A stretch of 64,000 bases of DNA, taken from Subsaximicrobium wynnwilliamsii. GTDB lineage: Bacteria; Bacteroidota; Bacteroidia; Flavobacteriales; Flavobacteriaceae. This document shows positions 45,265-55,496 of the stretch, one piece after another; positions within the stretch are counted from its first letter, which is position 1, and the number at the start of each line of letters is the position of its first letter. Under the pieces are notes generated by a model. It was not told where the DNA came from and searched no databases. It saw only the letters and a list, made by a program, of their open reading frames with translations. The translations under genes and the position numbers were made by a program. The DNA lies in assembly GCF_007997225.1 (NCBI RefSeq), contig NZ_VORM01000003.1:124001-188000 (forward strand), written 5' to 3'.

Positions 45265-45855
45265 CTATATTTTTAAGGATTCCAAGATGGAATTATGTGT
45301 CTCAAGCACTTGCTTTTCAGTAGCTTCAAGCAGGTTGTTCTCAATAACAAAATGGGAACGTTTGATCTTATCAGAATCGGGCATTTGATTGGCCATAATG
45401 GCTTCTATTCTAGCCCTAGAACTACCATCACGTTTCAACAATCGCTTCATGCGTGCTTCTTTAGTGGCAACCACCGTGATGATCCTGTCATATTCCGCTT
45501 GTTTTTGATGCTCAAAAATAATGGCTGCTTCCTTGATGACGTAATCTGAATTTTGCTTTTTCAGCCACTCCTTAAAATGTTTTGCCACTTGGGGGTGAAC
45601 AATCTTGTTCATTTTTTGGAGCAGTGATTGGTCTGTAAAAATTTTGTTCGCCAGATAATCTCTATTCAGCAAACCATCCAAATAGGCTTTTGAACCAAAA
45701 ATCGCAACAAGCTCTTTTTTTATGACTTTTGAACTGTTCATGAGTTTTTTAGCCTCATCGTCTGCAATGTACACGGGCACACCAAGCGTCTTGAAAAAGT
45801 TGGCAACTGTGGTCTTTCCGCTGCCTATGCCTCCTGTGAGTCCAACAACAATCAT
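45265..45855 (-). CDS. coaE: Dephospho-CoA kinase
   Basis: A 196-residue P-loop kinase that phosphorylates dephospho-CoA, the last step of coenzyme A synthesis. It has the P-loop GLTGGIGSGKTT (5-16), then VPVYIADDEAKKLM and MKRLLKRDGSSRARIEAIMANQMPD, all typical. It overlaps the ybbR-like gene by 4 bp (ATGA), so translation is coupled. CoaBC for the same pathway lies at 59-60 kb. Confidence 0.95.
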   Translation of the reverse strand: MIVVGLTGGIGSGKTTVANFFKTLGVPVYIADDEAKKLMNSSKVIKKELVAIFGSKAYLDGLLNRDYLANKIFTDQSLLQKMNKIVHPQVAKHFKEWLKKQNSDYVIKEAAIIFEHQKQAEYDRIITVVATKEARMKRLLKRDGSSRARIEAIMANQMPDSDKIKRSHFVIENNLLEATEKQVLETHNSILESLKI

Positions 45856-46820
45856 TCCGTGATGATGTATTCTACCTTATCCTGTTTCATCTTGGCGGTT
45901 TTAATAAATTTATTGTTTACGGTTAGAGTGGGCGAAAAGAAAGTTTGGTTTTTTGAGGTCGCTTTTTCAAAATCACAATCAATCTTGAAATCTGATGCTG
46001 TAATGGCCTTGTAATTGCTCAAGCTCACGTAATAAAATACTTTAATGGTTTTAGGAAAGTAATTGATTTGCTTATCCTCCGGCAAATTGGAGATATCCAC
46101 AGGCACTTCCAAAGTACCTTCCGTAAATTTTTCAACTTTTAAGGAAACCTTGACATTTTCCGCCGAAAACTTCAATTGCCCGTCTGCATTAGGCAGTTTT
46201 AATTCAACTGTTTGTTGGATATTGGAGTTGACATTACTGAGTTTTAAGTCCTGTGTGACAATGCTATCAATGGCACTAACACCTTTGACTGTCCCTATTA
46301 TTTTTATGGAATCTGGTTTTACCCTTAAAGAATCCATACTGTTATAGCCTAAAGCATAACTAATGGAAGAACGCAAGCGCACAGGGACTTTTTTAACGGT
46401 CAAGGTATCAAAGTTAAACCTAACGGTATCTGGATTTACGGAGAGCACCTCAATTGAAGCGCCCATGCGTTCTTCTATTTGCTTTTGAGCCTTGTTTGCC
46501 AACCACACGTATGAGGCGTTAGCAATATAGGTGTCTTTCTCCAAATCCACGTTCATGGACTGGTTGGAAAAATAATAGGACAATAACCGAAACCCAAAAG
46601 CAGAGACTCGTACCTTGATTTCAGGCACACTGTCCATGGCAATTATTTTATGGTCTGGTAGATTGGTGTAATTCAATTTTATTGTAGCGGTCTCGGTATA
46701 GGTATGCGAAAATTTCGTGAATACCCAAATCGAAAACGACAGCAGTAAAAAAAGGCCAAACACATGTAGCCTTCTATTTTTTATGGATTTTGAAAGCTTC
46801 TTTTTTAGGCTAGTGAACAT
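45852..46820 (-). CDS. YbbR/CdaR-like domain protein
   Basis: About 322 residues. One N-terminal membrane helix (about 15-35, LHVFGLFLLLSFSIWVF) is followed by repeated beta-rich YbbR-type domains (LPDHKIIAMDSVPEIKVRV; VPVDISNLPEDKQINYFPKTIKVFYYV). In Firmicutes, YbbR domains regulate a diadenylate cyclase; here no such enzyme is adjacent. The start is at 46820 or 46826. It lies between the glycosyltransferase (overlapping its 3' end) and coaE. Confidence 0.85.
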   Translation of the reverse strand: MFTSLKKKLSKSIKNRRLHVFGLFLLLSFSIWVFTKFSHTYTETATIKLNYTNLPDHKIIAMDSVPEIKVRVSAFGFRLLSYYFSNQSMNVDLEKDTYIANASYVWLANKAQKQIEERMGASIEVLSVNPDTVRFNFDTLTVKKVPVRLRSSISYALGYNSMDSLRVKPDSIKIIGTVKGVSAIDSIVTQDLKLSNVNSNIQQTVELKLPNADGQLKFSAENVKVSLKVEKFTEGTLEVPVDISNLPEDKQINYFPKTIKVFYYVSLSNYKAITASDFKIDCDFEKATSKNQTFFSPTLTVNNKFIKTAKMKQDKVEYIITE

Positions 46821-47823
46821 TGTCAAAAAATAAATTAGGGAATCGACTTTGGGGGGCTTGCTTCATTACTTTTATGGCGAACGAGGATTTTAAAAATCCA
46901 AGGCCATACCCAAAAAACTGGATAAAGATAGCCAATATGGATTGAAATGCGACACTTAGACTTTTAGAATTTATAAGCGCCAAAATAAACGCGGTCATAA
47001 CATAGACAACATAGACCATGATTGGTAACCAATAGCCAAAGAGCATTAAAATGACTGCCGCTAAAAACCCTAAGCTGAAGGCACTCGGCAACCAATAACT
47101 CCACTTCGCTGTTTTAGGATGCCAAGTATTGAGAATAGGTCTAACCAAACCAAATTTATAAACCTGCTTATAAAACTTGCTCCAAGACAACCTTCTTTTG
47201 TGGTATACAAATGCCTTCGGAAACAATGCAGTTTCATAACCCAGTGTATTAAGCCGAATTGACAAATCGGGATCCTCGCCGGGATGAATGCTTCCAAACC
47301 CACCGGAAGCCAAGAATGCCGCTTTAGAAAGCCCCATATTGAAGCTTCGTGGTTGAAAATTTTTTAAGGCTGCATTACCACCGCGAATCCCACCTGTGGT
47401 CACCAAGGACGTCATGGTGAAATTAATGGCTTTTTGAAGATTTGTAAACGAGTGGTGCGCTGCATCTGGACCGCCATAGCAATCTACAAACCTATGGTTG
47501 AGACTTTGTGTGACCTTGATCAAATAATCACTTGGCAGAATGCAATCGGAGTCTAAGATGATAAAGTAATTGCCTTTGGCCTTCCGCATCCCGAAATTTC
47601 TAGAATCTCCTGGGCCAGAATTGGGTTTTTGATAGTAGGAAATATTCAAGCTGGTCTCAAAATTTGAGATGACTGTTTTGCAATCCATCGTTGAGCCATC
47701 CTCAACAATGACAATCTCAAAGGCAGCATCCCCTTGAAGATTCACAAAACTTCGTAATAGTTCCTCAACTTCTTCTGCTCTATTGTAAACAGGAATGATA
47801 AATGAAAAATCCAATGAGACCAT
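46810..47823 (-). CDS. Family 2 glycosyltransferase
   Basis: 337 residues of GT-A fold: FSFIIPVYNRAEEVEELLRS (start), VEDGST, PGDSRNFGMRKAKGNYFIILDSDC (DxD-like donor motif) and PGEDPDLSIRLNTLG. Two or three C-terminal membrane helices (about 235-310) suggest it uses a lipid acceptor or a membrane site. The sugar and product are unknown. It is the first gene of the glycosyltransferase-ybbR-coaE set. Confidence 0.88.
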   Translation of the reverse strand: MVSLDFSFIIPVYNRAEEVEELLRSFVNLQGDAAFEIVIVEDGSTMDCKTVISNFETSLNISYYQKPNSGPGDSRNFGMRKAKGNYFIILDSDCILPSDYLIKVTQSLNHRFVDCYGGPDAAHHSFTNLQKAINFTMTSLVTTGGIRGGNAALKNFQPRSFNMGLSKAAFLASGGFGSIHPGEDPDLSIRLNTLGYETALFPKAFVYHKRRLSWSKFYKQVYKFGLVRPILNTWHPKTAKWSYWLPSAFSLGFLAAVILMLFGYWLPIMVYVVYVMTAFILALINSKSLSVAFQSILAIFIQFFGYGLGFLKSSFAIKVMKQAPQSRFPNLFFDNVH

Positions 47824-48230
47824 AGCTTAAAATTGTAGCTAAACTAAATAAAAAAGGCTGGTTTATGATAGTTTTTATATATTTTTCTCATTTAAATGTG
47901 TTGGTCAAATAAAAGTGCATCTTAATATCCAGAAGTGCTGTATTCTATGCCGGCCCTACGGAATTGGTCTATGTGGGGTTAGTTTTACCACCCATTCCTC
48001 AGGCCTTTGGGCTTATTGGCCCTGCGGAGCGAACTATTGGTAAGTAAAATATCACAATTAAATCAATGTCCTATTTTTATCTTATACGCTTTTTAATCGA
48101 AAAATAATGCTTTAGCTCATGCAGCATAAACTGAAATAGGACTCTTTCTGGCCAGTTAACATAATTACAATACAACAGAAGTCTCGCAACAGGAAAAGTA
48201 CCTTCAATTTAAAACCATCCTAACCTTACC
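47824..48230. other. Intergenic region with unusual C/G-rich block
   Basis: About 400 bp. Around 47945-48040 is a C/G-rich block (GCCGGCCCTACGG, then CAGGCCTTTGGGC and TTGGCCCTGCGG) that differs from the AT-rich surroundings and has no frame. A 9-bp inverted pair GTCCTATTT/AAATAGGAC spans about 48067-48143. No gene was recognised. Confidence 0.4.
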
Positions 48231-51200
48231 CTAACGCTTCAAAGTAAAATGTGACTTAAAGGTTCTATTTTGTTTATAATGCAACACGAACCAGTAATCA
48301 TTTGCTGGCAATGACTGCGAATTGTAAGTACCGTCCCAACGATCGTTGGTTAGGAGTGTTTTGAGTAGTTTACCGTAACGATCAAAAATTTCAATCCTGA
48401 TCTGTTGTTGTGTTTTGATGCCCCAAGTATCATTATATGTATCTCCATTAGGCGTGAAAAATCGCGGATACTGCCATAATGTTAAGGTTGTTGAAGTTTC
48501 ATAGCATCCATTCACATCTTTAACAATAACACTCACGGCCCCACCATCAAGCACAGTATATACAGGACTTTGCTGAAACGGCAGCCCCTCAAAACTGTAC
48601 AAGTAGCTACCGCTTCCGCCAGAAGCCTCAACAGCTATGGTTTGGTTAGCTTCAAAATCATCGGAAACGATATAATCGGCAGTTAAGGGCTGCAATGCCG
48701 TAACTAAAAATTGAAACTGTTGCTCACAGCCTAAACTTACTGGCGTAGCAATAACCTCATAACCTCCCGGAGTAGAAACAGTCAATGAAGATAGGGTATT
48801 TGCTATGGGAATGTTGTTCTCAAACCAAGCAAACGTAAAGTTGAAGCCTCCTAAACCAGTGTCCAACAGGATTGAAGACAAGCTATTACCGTCTTCATCT
48901 TCACAAATAGAAACGTTTTCAATGGTTAAGGTCGGTAATGCTATTGTCACATCTAAGGTAAACGGCAAAGCACATTGGCCGTCACTTGGTGTAAACACAT
49001 AAGTGCCATCGGTTTGATTGTCAATACTAATTGGTGACCAACTTCCTAAAATCGCATTATTGGAGCTAGTAGGCAAATTAGGAACCGTTGCATCTTGGCA
49101 GTAGGTATTTTCAATAGAAAATACTGGTATCACATTAGGAGAAACCATGACATCCAAAGTAAACGGCAAAGCACATTGACCACTGTTTGGAGTGAACAGA
49201 TAACTACCACTCGCTTGATTGTCTATACTACTGGGCGACCAGCTTCCCAAAATCGAGTTATTAGAACTTGTTGGTAAGCTTGGCACCGATTCATCTCTAC
49301 AAAACGTATCTTGAATAGTAAAAGATGGAGTCACATTTGGCGAGATGGTAACCTCCAAGGTAAACGCTAAAGCACATTGGCCATCACTTGGCGTAAAAAC
49401 ATAAGTGCCACTCCCTTGGTTGGTTATAACATTTGGCGACCAACTTCCTGATATGGCGTTATCGGAACTAGTTGGCAAATTGGGAACTTCTGCATTTTGG
49501 CAAAGCACAGTTGGCAATGAAAATTTAGGGGTTACGGTAGGCGAAACGGTCACATCCAATGTAAATGCAGATGCACATTGGCCGGTACTTGGTGTAAAAA
49601 CATAGCTGCCATCCGTTTGATTATCTATAACAGTTGGTAACCAGCTGCCAGCAATACCATTATTGGAAACCGATGGTAAATTAGGTACGGGTTCATCTTG
49701 GCAAAATGTGTCTTGAAGCGCAAAAGATGGCGTAACAGTGGGCGAAACCATCACATCCAGAGTAAATGCTATGGCACACTGGCCAGTAGTTGGTGTAAAC
49801 ATATAACTGGCACTCATTTGATTATCAATACCACTTGGCGACCAAGTTCCCGAAATGGCATTGGCTGAGATCAATGGCAGATTTGGCACGGTGTCCCCTT
49901 GGCAAAATGTATCCTGAAGGTTAAAAATTGGAGAAGCGTTTGGAGAAATAGTAACATCTAAAGTAAACGGCGAAGCACACTGTGCAGCATTTGGTGTAAA
50001 GACATAACTACCATCGGTTTGATTATTGATGACGCTTGGCGACCAACTACCAGAAATGCCATTATCTGAAACCGCCGGCAAACTGGCTACAGTGCCATCT
50101 TCGCAAAAGGTATCTTGGAGTGTAAAGATTGGAGTGATGTCACCATCACTTACCAAGGTAATTGTTTGTAAATCTTCATTATTGCTTTCATTACTTTCAG
50201 CTACACTAGAGACGTTTGCAATGGTATTATCAACAACTATTTTTAAGGTAAATGTATTGGGAACAGTTAGAGGTATTGACAAGGTGGACTGTAAATCTAA
50301 GCTGCCTCCAATGGCAATAGGAGTTGCAGTAGTGACCGTTTGCAAAAGCGTATTATCGGCATAGAACGATATGGGCACATTGGCTGGTAAACTAGCATTA
50401 CTGTTGGTATTGGCAATCGTATAATCAACCACTAAGTCACGATTGTCACAAAGCTCCTGCCCTGTAACTTGTGTGAGTAGAGCGGTGGCGTCTGGAAGCT
50501 CTGAGCGAATGGATGTAACAATCGATGATATAAAACGAATATAAAATGAATTCATCTTAATATTAGCCTGTGTATCGTCAACATTGATATATGATGAAAT
50601 ATCAAAAGTGTCAATATCTTGGTTCCAATTGGTAGTGCTTCCTGTAAAACTATTGCTGCCATTAAAAGGATTGTCTGGAGGATTTAGTGCATTACTAAGT
50701 GTATTGCCATTAAATAAAATGGATTCATCCAAAAAAATATTTGGACTACCATTATAACCAACATAGCTCATGCTCGCCCCTTGCGGATCTATAATATTCA
50801 AATTATTAATGAGTATATCAACTGAGACTGTTGTATTTAGACCGACAAATTTTAGACCATGATAAATATTTGTTTGCGTACTGGGTAGCGAGAAATCTTC
50901 ATAAACTACAATAATCGTCCAACCTGAAAAGTAAATCGCATTTGAGCAATATAGATCTATTATAGAATTTAGATTAAGATTTGATACAGTGTAATTAATA
51001 TTTCCCTCTTGTTGCACAAAAGACGTAATATTCTTAAAAGATGAGAAATATGGCACTGCCTCAAATGGTGAATTGATATCTGAAATGAATGTCAAATCTG
51101 GAGTAATAATATTACCATTTAATTGAAGATTTACAGGTAGACTACCATCTCCAATCCCTGCCCAATATAAATAGGCTCCCTCAATGGTTTGATCTACGTT

Positions 51201-51407
51201 TAAATTTAATCCCGCAGATGATTGTGTAATCATTTGGCAAGGTGGAGGAGGTAATTGATAATTGTCAAATTCATTTTGAGTATTTCCAATTATAGTATAA
51301 CCATATTTACCATTAAATTGTTGATATAATGTTAAAGGCACATCATTTTGTGCATGTATAATATTACCACAAGAAAATAATATGCAAAATGCAACTAAAT
51401 ATTTCAT
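48231..51407 (-). CDS. T9SS type B (gliding motility-associated C-terminal) cell-surface protein
   Basis: 1058 residues starting MKYLVAFCILFSCGNIIHAQ, a signal peptide. The N-terminal region (about 20-320) is beta-rich; a CARDB-like stretch (about 330-420: VDNTIANVSSVAESNESNNEDL) is followed by six tandem domains of about 66 residues (about 425-825), each with a QDTFC..., GSWSP..IDNQ, SYVFTP and GQCA..FTLDV pattern. The end (about 985-1058) is the type B sorting domain, with FFTPNGDTYNDTW, IEIFDRYGKLL, WDGTYNSQSLPANDYWFVL and a basic last residue. It is exported by T9SS and probably anchored on the surface. It could be an adhesin or motility-associated protein. Confidence 0.9.
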   Translation of the reverse strand: MKYLVAFCILFSCGNIIHAQNDVPLTLYQQFNGKYGYTIIGNTQNEFDNYQLPPPPCQMITQSSAGLNLNVDQTIEGAYLYWAGIGDGSLPVNLQLNGNIITPDLTFISDINSPFEAVPYFSSFKNITSFVQQEGNINYTVSNLNLNSIIDLYCSNAIYFSGWTIIVVYEDFSLPSTQTNIYHGLKFVGLNTTVSVDILINNLNIIDPQGASMSYVGYNGSPNIFLDESILFNGNTLSNALNPPDNPFNGSNSFTGSTTNWNQDIDTFDISSYINVDDTQANIKMNSFYIRFISSIVTSIRSELPDATALLTQVTGQELCDNRDLVVDYTIANTNSNASLPANVPISFYADNTLLQTVTTATPIAIGGSLDLQSTLSIPLTVPNTFTLKIVVDNTIANVSSVAESNESNNEDLQTITLVSDGDITPIFTLQDTFCEDGTVASLPAVSDNGISGSWSPSVINNQTDGSYVFTPNAAQCASPFTLDVTISPNASPIFNLQDTFCQGDTVPNLPLISANAISGTWSPSGIDNQMSASYMFTPTTGQCAIAFTLDVMVSPTVTPSFALQDTFCQDEPVPNLPSVSNNGIAGSWLPTVIDNQTDGSYVFTPSTGQCASAFTLDVTVSPTVTPKFSLPTVLCQNAEVPNLPTSSDNAISGSWSPNVITNQGSGTYVFTPSDGQCALAFTLEVTISPNVTPSFTIQDTFCRDESVPSLPTSSNNSILGSWSPSSIDNQASGSYLFTPNSGQCALPFTLDVMVSPNVIPVFSIENTYCQDATVPNLPTSSNNAILGSWSPISIDNQTDGTYVFTPSDGQCALPFTLDVTIALPTLTIENVSICEDEDGNSLSSILLDTGLGGFNFTFAWFENNIPIANTLSSLTVSTPGGYEVIATPVSLGCEQQFQFLVTALQPLTADYIVSDDFEANQTIAVEASGGSGSYLYSFEGLPFQQSPVYTVLDGGAVSVIVKDVNGCYETSTTLTLWQYPRFFTPNGDTYNDTWGIKTQQQIRIEIFDRYGKLLKTLLTNDRWDGTYNSQSLPANDYWFVLHYKQNRTFKSHFTLKR

Positions 51408-52147
51408 AATAGATTTTGTGGTTGACTCTTTAAAGATAACCAAATCAAAAATAAGAAATTACAAATAATGCCAATACAATCTTATATTTTTGAGTTATTA
51501 CTATGATATTAATTAAATTAGTAGTGTAAAATTTTTATGTCGAAAACTTAGTGTCTCTTTAACTATGTGATTAGTTTGTCTCTCTCTCGAACAAAACAAT
51601 CGCTCATTCAATCATGCTGTAACTGGAACACCTTTGGAACACCTAAAATGTTTTTGGTTTTCAATCAGGTAAAGTCAAACCATTAGACACAGGTTCGGGT
51701 TTCGGTTTTACCAATGCGCGTTGGTTTTCTTTGGGACTTCTAAGTAAAACCTTACGGCCTGTCTATGGTTTATGCTTTCAATTGCCAAATAAGTCTGTAA
51801 AATTTGGATGTAAAGACACGATACCATCACGATTGATTGCGGCAGTACAAAAACCAAAAACAACTAGCCTACTTGCCGAGAAAGAATTGATTCTAACTAA
51901 CTGATAGTCAAAAAACTTGTTCTTCCAATTTTAGTGATTTTTACAAATCGCTAGAACAGCAAAAAACCATAAGTGTCTTTCAAAAATCATAAAATCAATT
52001 TGAGATGTCGGTAAACCGGCTGGCGTAACTCTTTTACCTGCCACTATTCGAGTTAAAACAGAATACATTGGACTTAGGATCCATGCTTCCTCCAAACCTT
52101 TCAGTAAAAAAAGCATCGTGACAACTTACTTAGATTGATGATAACAA
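51408..52147. other. Gene-poor region with coding-like remnants
   Basis: About 740 bp. A -7 box TATTTTTG (minus strand, 51446-51453) serves the type B protein. Plus-strand segments near 51650-51900 (reading DTGSGFGFTNARWFSLGLL) and 52010-52130 (reading KPAGVTLLPATIRVKTEYIG) look coding-like but have no start and end at stops in different frames, so they may be decayed pieces of one gene. A minus-strand frame at 51931-52116 is probably a shadow of these. Confidence 0.35.
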
Positions 52148-52174
52148 AAAAGCCCCGCATAACGCGAGGCTTTT
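52148..52174 (-). terminator. Terminator after the T9SS type A protein
   Basis: Minus-strand arms AAAAGCCTCGC and GCGGGGCTTTT pair with one G-U and a 5-nt loop, followed by a T-run. Confidence 0.8.
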
Positions 52175-52199
52175 CAGCAAAATTATAAGAATTATAAAC

Positions 52200-55178
52200 T
52201 TAGTCCTTGATCAATTTAATGGTTTTGGACGTATTACCAATGGTCACGGTTGCAAAATAAGCACCACTTTCTAAAGTATTGGTGTTGACATCTACTTCCA
52301 TACTTCTTGGAGACACATTCATGACCTCTTGACCCAACATATTAAAGATCACAACATTCTCAATTGGCGATTGTGCCTTGAGGTGCAATTGGTCTTTAAC
52401 GGGGTTAGGGAAATAGGTAAATGCTCTATTGTCTTGACCATCAACACTCAATGCATCATCAACCTCGATTGCTGCTCCTGCAGCATCTAAGGATGCACAA
52501 AGGCTATTTGTAGACACAAGATCCAATACATCGGCAGCTGTAGTCGTTCCAAAGTCAATCACGCTCAAGTCCAAATAATTAGGACTAGTATCATCTGAAG
52601 TTTCAGCTACGAGGGTATGTATCGTATAATTACCAACTGCTGTTACATCAAAACTTGGTGCTGCACCTGCCTGCTCAATAACCAAATCCGTTCCCGAAGT
52701 TAGTACAAAGGTCACATCGAAATCTGTTGGAACCACGATATCAGCATTTGGTGTTGCACTTATTGTTGCTGTACCACCTGATAAGGATACGGGCGTTGCA
52801 TCTGCTGTTAATGTACCTGCGTCTGCTGTGCATGGAGACCAAATTTTCAAATCAAAAGTTTTACCTGCTGTAGAACCAGCGAAAAATTGGTATATTCTCG
52901 TGTAATAGATTTCACCTACTGTCAGTCCTGTTGCTTGAATTTCTTCTTGAGGTCCAGAACCAAAAGTACTATCTGCGCAATCTATAGCTGTTAATGCTCC
53001 ACAAGTACCAGAGTACAATTGAGCCACACCATCCCATGCAATTTCATAAGTAATATTAACTTCACTTGTTAATGCCTCAAAAGAGTACCATACATCGTCA
53101 TTGGCTGTACCTACAAAACCGCTACAGGCTTCAGCTGCTAAGCCAGAATCTGTTGCGCCGTCAATAGTACCTGGAATAGCAGTTGCAGAAGCTGCATCTG
53201 CAATTTCTGTTTCTTGCATTACAGATTGAGCTCCAGCACAATCATCATTTGCCAAAGGCTCAATAATAAGCTCAATATTCACATTGGTCGTTCCATCCCA
53301 AGCGCCATTGAATGCGCCATAGGTAAAATCTGCATTATTTAAACGCCATCTTGCCGCAACATAATTTGCACCAATAGGTGTACCTGAAGTCTCATAAGAA
53401 TACTCATCATCATTCCCATTATCACCTAAATAAGTAGCCTCTTGCCATACAGAAGCATCCCAAGTTGCAGGATCTGTATTCTCGTCGTTTATTGCAATCC
53501 AGCACTCAATACCAGCAGCTTGTCCAGCAGGATTGGTAAGTCCATCTTCATAGCCTTTCGCGTATACGGTAATTGGAGTTCCAACCTCTACTGTTAATGA
53601 TTGCGAGCTACCATTACTAGGATCTGATCCTGTTTCTTCTACATATTGTACATTATAAAAATCCAGTTCAGAACCATCGTTCACTGAAATTGGCGCTCCT
53701 GCTACGTCTAAAGCTGCACATATGTCGTTGTCACCCACTATATCTAATACCTCTCCTGCTGTGGTCGTTCCAAAGGCAACCACACTCAAATCTAAAAAGT
53801 TAGAATCTGCACTGAAGGCGGGATCTGTCAAAGCTACTAGAGTATGTATCGTATAGAGACCTAATGTAGATACATCAAAACTTGGTGTTGCAGCTACTTC
53901 TTCAATCACTAAATCTGTTCCTAAAGTCAATACATAAGTCACATCGTAATCTGATGGAACTGTTGGCGCTGTATCTTCTGTAGCGCTAATAGTCGCGGTA
54001 GCTCCTGATAAAATTACTGATGCTGCATCTGCAGTTAATGTGCCTGCATCTGCTTGGCATGGCGTACCAATACAAATATCGAAAGTATTGTATTGAATAG
54101 AAGAAAACCATCCATATACTCTAACATAGTAAACAGTACCAACAGTTAAACCTTCTAAATTTAACGTATTTGGATCACTGTCATCAAAAAGAACTAAGGC
54201 GTCACAACCTCCGGTAGAATCATAGACTCCCATTCCCATATCTGTACTCGTTGAAGTACCACCACCTTGATTAACAACATTGGTTAAAGTGATTCTATGC
54301 TCCTCTGCAGTAGCTTCGAAAGAATACCATACATCGGTATTAGGGGTTCCAGTTATGTTGTCTTCTTGTGAAGATGCAGTAGCGCCAGCGTTTGTTCCAG
54401 CTGTGAAAGATCCACACTCAAAATCCGTATTGACGGAAAGCTCAATCGCATCGGCGCATTCATCATTTGCAGGAGGACAAATACCAGAAAAGGTAAGGGT
54501 CCCACTAGTTTTGAAACAAGCAGTTGGTTCGTCATCATTGGCAACTGTAATAACAACATCAGTTTCATCAGCATAATCACCAAATGTGTAAGATCCCGCT
54601 GCTAAGCCTGTTTGAAGAGCTGTACCCTGATCATCGGAAATACTTACCGATGTAGCTGTACCAATATCAGAAATATCAACTGTAATGGAAAAAGTTCCAT
54701 CTGAAGTAGGACAACCATTGTCTACAGTAAATGTTGCATCAGGAATTGAACATAGCGCTTCAGGGACAATAATCTCAAAAGAAGTCTCTAATTCTAATTC
54801 AGGATCTTCCCAACTGGAAGCAGCGTCACCATCTGTTCCATCATCAGGAGTGACTCCTCCATTATCTCCTATAACCGCGCCATAAGCAGTGACTGAGATT
54901 AAAGTTCCGTCCCAACTATCGGCATATCTGTCGTAGCAATTCACATAGTAGGTACCTGCCGGCAGCTCAATATCTTGATTTATCAAACCTTGCCCGTTTC
55001 CATAAGTACCGTCACCTTGTCCAAAAATTTGAGTTCCTGCACCATTTACCTCGGTAGTAATGCTAACCCATTTTTCAGTTGCATAATTACCTCCAGATGT
55101 AGTAATATTAATTGTGCTCTGTGCGAACAAACACAAGGAAAATAATTGCGCAAAGATTAAAAAAGTAATTTTTCTCAT
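52200..55178 (-). CDS. Large T9SS type A sorting domain-containing secreted protein
   Basis: 992 residues with a signal peptide (about 1-20, ending LFAQ). It contains PPC-like domains (NDECADAIELSVNTDFECG then DVWYSFEA; NDDCAGAQSVMQETEI then DDVWYSFEA) and two copies of a roughly 90-residue module with YTIHTLVA and LDLSV.DFGTTTA..VLDLV motifs, evidently an internal duplication. The end is a type A sorting domain, FTYFPNPVKDQLHLKAQSPI, VVIFNMLGQEVM and a final KTIKLIKD. No catalytic motif is visible; it is probably a surface or secreted binding protein. Confidence 0.87.
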   Translation of the reverse strand: MRKITFLIFAQLFSLCLFAQSTINITTSGGNYATEKWVSITTEVNGAGTQIFGQGDGTYGNGQGLINQDIELPAGTYYVNCYDRYADSWDGTLISVTAYGAVIGDNGGVTPDDGTDGDAASSWEDPELELETSFEIIVPEALCSIPDATFTVDNGCPTSDGTFSITVDISDIGTATSVSISDDQGTALQTGLAAGSYTFGDYADETDVVITVANDDEPTACFKTSGTLTFSGICPPANDECADAIELSVNTDFECGSFTAGTNAGATASSQEDNITGTPNTDVWYSFEATAEEHRITLTNVVNQGGGTSTSTDMGMGVYDSTGGCDALVLFDDSDPNTLNLEGLTVGTVYYVRVYGWFSSIQYNTFDICIGTPCQADAGTLTADAASVILSGATATISATEDTAPTVPSDYDVTYVLTLGTDLVIEEVAATPSFDVSTLGLYTIHTLVALTDPAFSADSNFLDLSVVAFGTTTAGEVLDIVGDNDICAALDVAGAPISVNDGSELDFYNVQYVEETGSDPSNGSSQSLTVEVGTPITVYAKGYEDGLTNPAGQAAGIECWIAINDENTDPATWDASVWQEATYLGDNGNDDEYSYETSGTPIGANYVAARWRLNNADFTYGAFNGAWDGTTNVNIELIIEPLANDDCAGAQSVMQETEIADAASATAIPGTIDGATDSGLAAEACSGFVGTANDDVWYSFEALTSEVNITYEIAWDGVAQLYSGTCGALTAIDCADSTFGSGPQEEIQATGLTVGEIYYTRIYQFFAGSTAGKTFDLKIWSPCTADAGTLTADATPVSLSGGTATISATPNADIVVPTDFDVTFVLTSGTDLVIEQAGAAPSFDVTAVGNYTIHTLVAETSDDTSPNYLDLSVIDFGTTTAADVLDLVSTNSLCASLDAAGAAIEVDDALSVDGQDNRAFTYFPNPVKDQLHLKAQSPIENVVIFNMLGQEVMNVSPRSMEVDVNTNTLESGAYFATVTIGNTSKTIKLIKD

Positions 55179-55496
55179 TTTATGTTAGTTTTTAGTTAAT
55201 AGAACGTTAAGATATGAAGTTTGAGTAAGCCAAAAGACTCCTTTTTAGCCTAATCGACGAAAGGAATTTTTATTCGTTAAAATACATCTTCAGACTTTTT
55301 AACACTATATAGGTGTCAGAACAAATATTTTGAGTCATAACCCCGCTATATTCGCAATAAAAGTTTCATTCTAATGGATTTTAAAACCTACAGTTTGCTC
55401 ATTGCCCAAAGGATCGGTAAACTACACTTTTAATTTTTTGCACAAAAAAAAGCCGATGCTAACATCGACTTTAAAAATTGTTGTCTAAATATATCT
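55179..55496. other. Intergenic region upstream of the T9SS type A gene
   Basis: About 320 bp, AT-rich, with no TAnnTTTG box near the start codon at 55178. It contains the fabI terminator at 55449-55472 and nothing else I recognise. Confidence 0.45.
55444..55472 (-). terminator. Terminator after fabI
   Basis: On the minus strand AAAGTCGATG and CATCGGCTTT pair with one G-U over a 4-nt loop and run into eight T. Confidence 0.85.

Noticed and set aside
51931-52116. 61-residue minus-strand gene upstream of the T9SS type A protein
   Set aside because: It has no recognisable motif or helix pattern, and the plus strand of the same bases reads better as a remnant.
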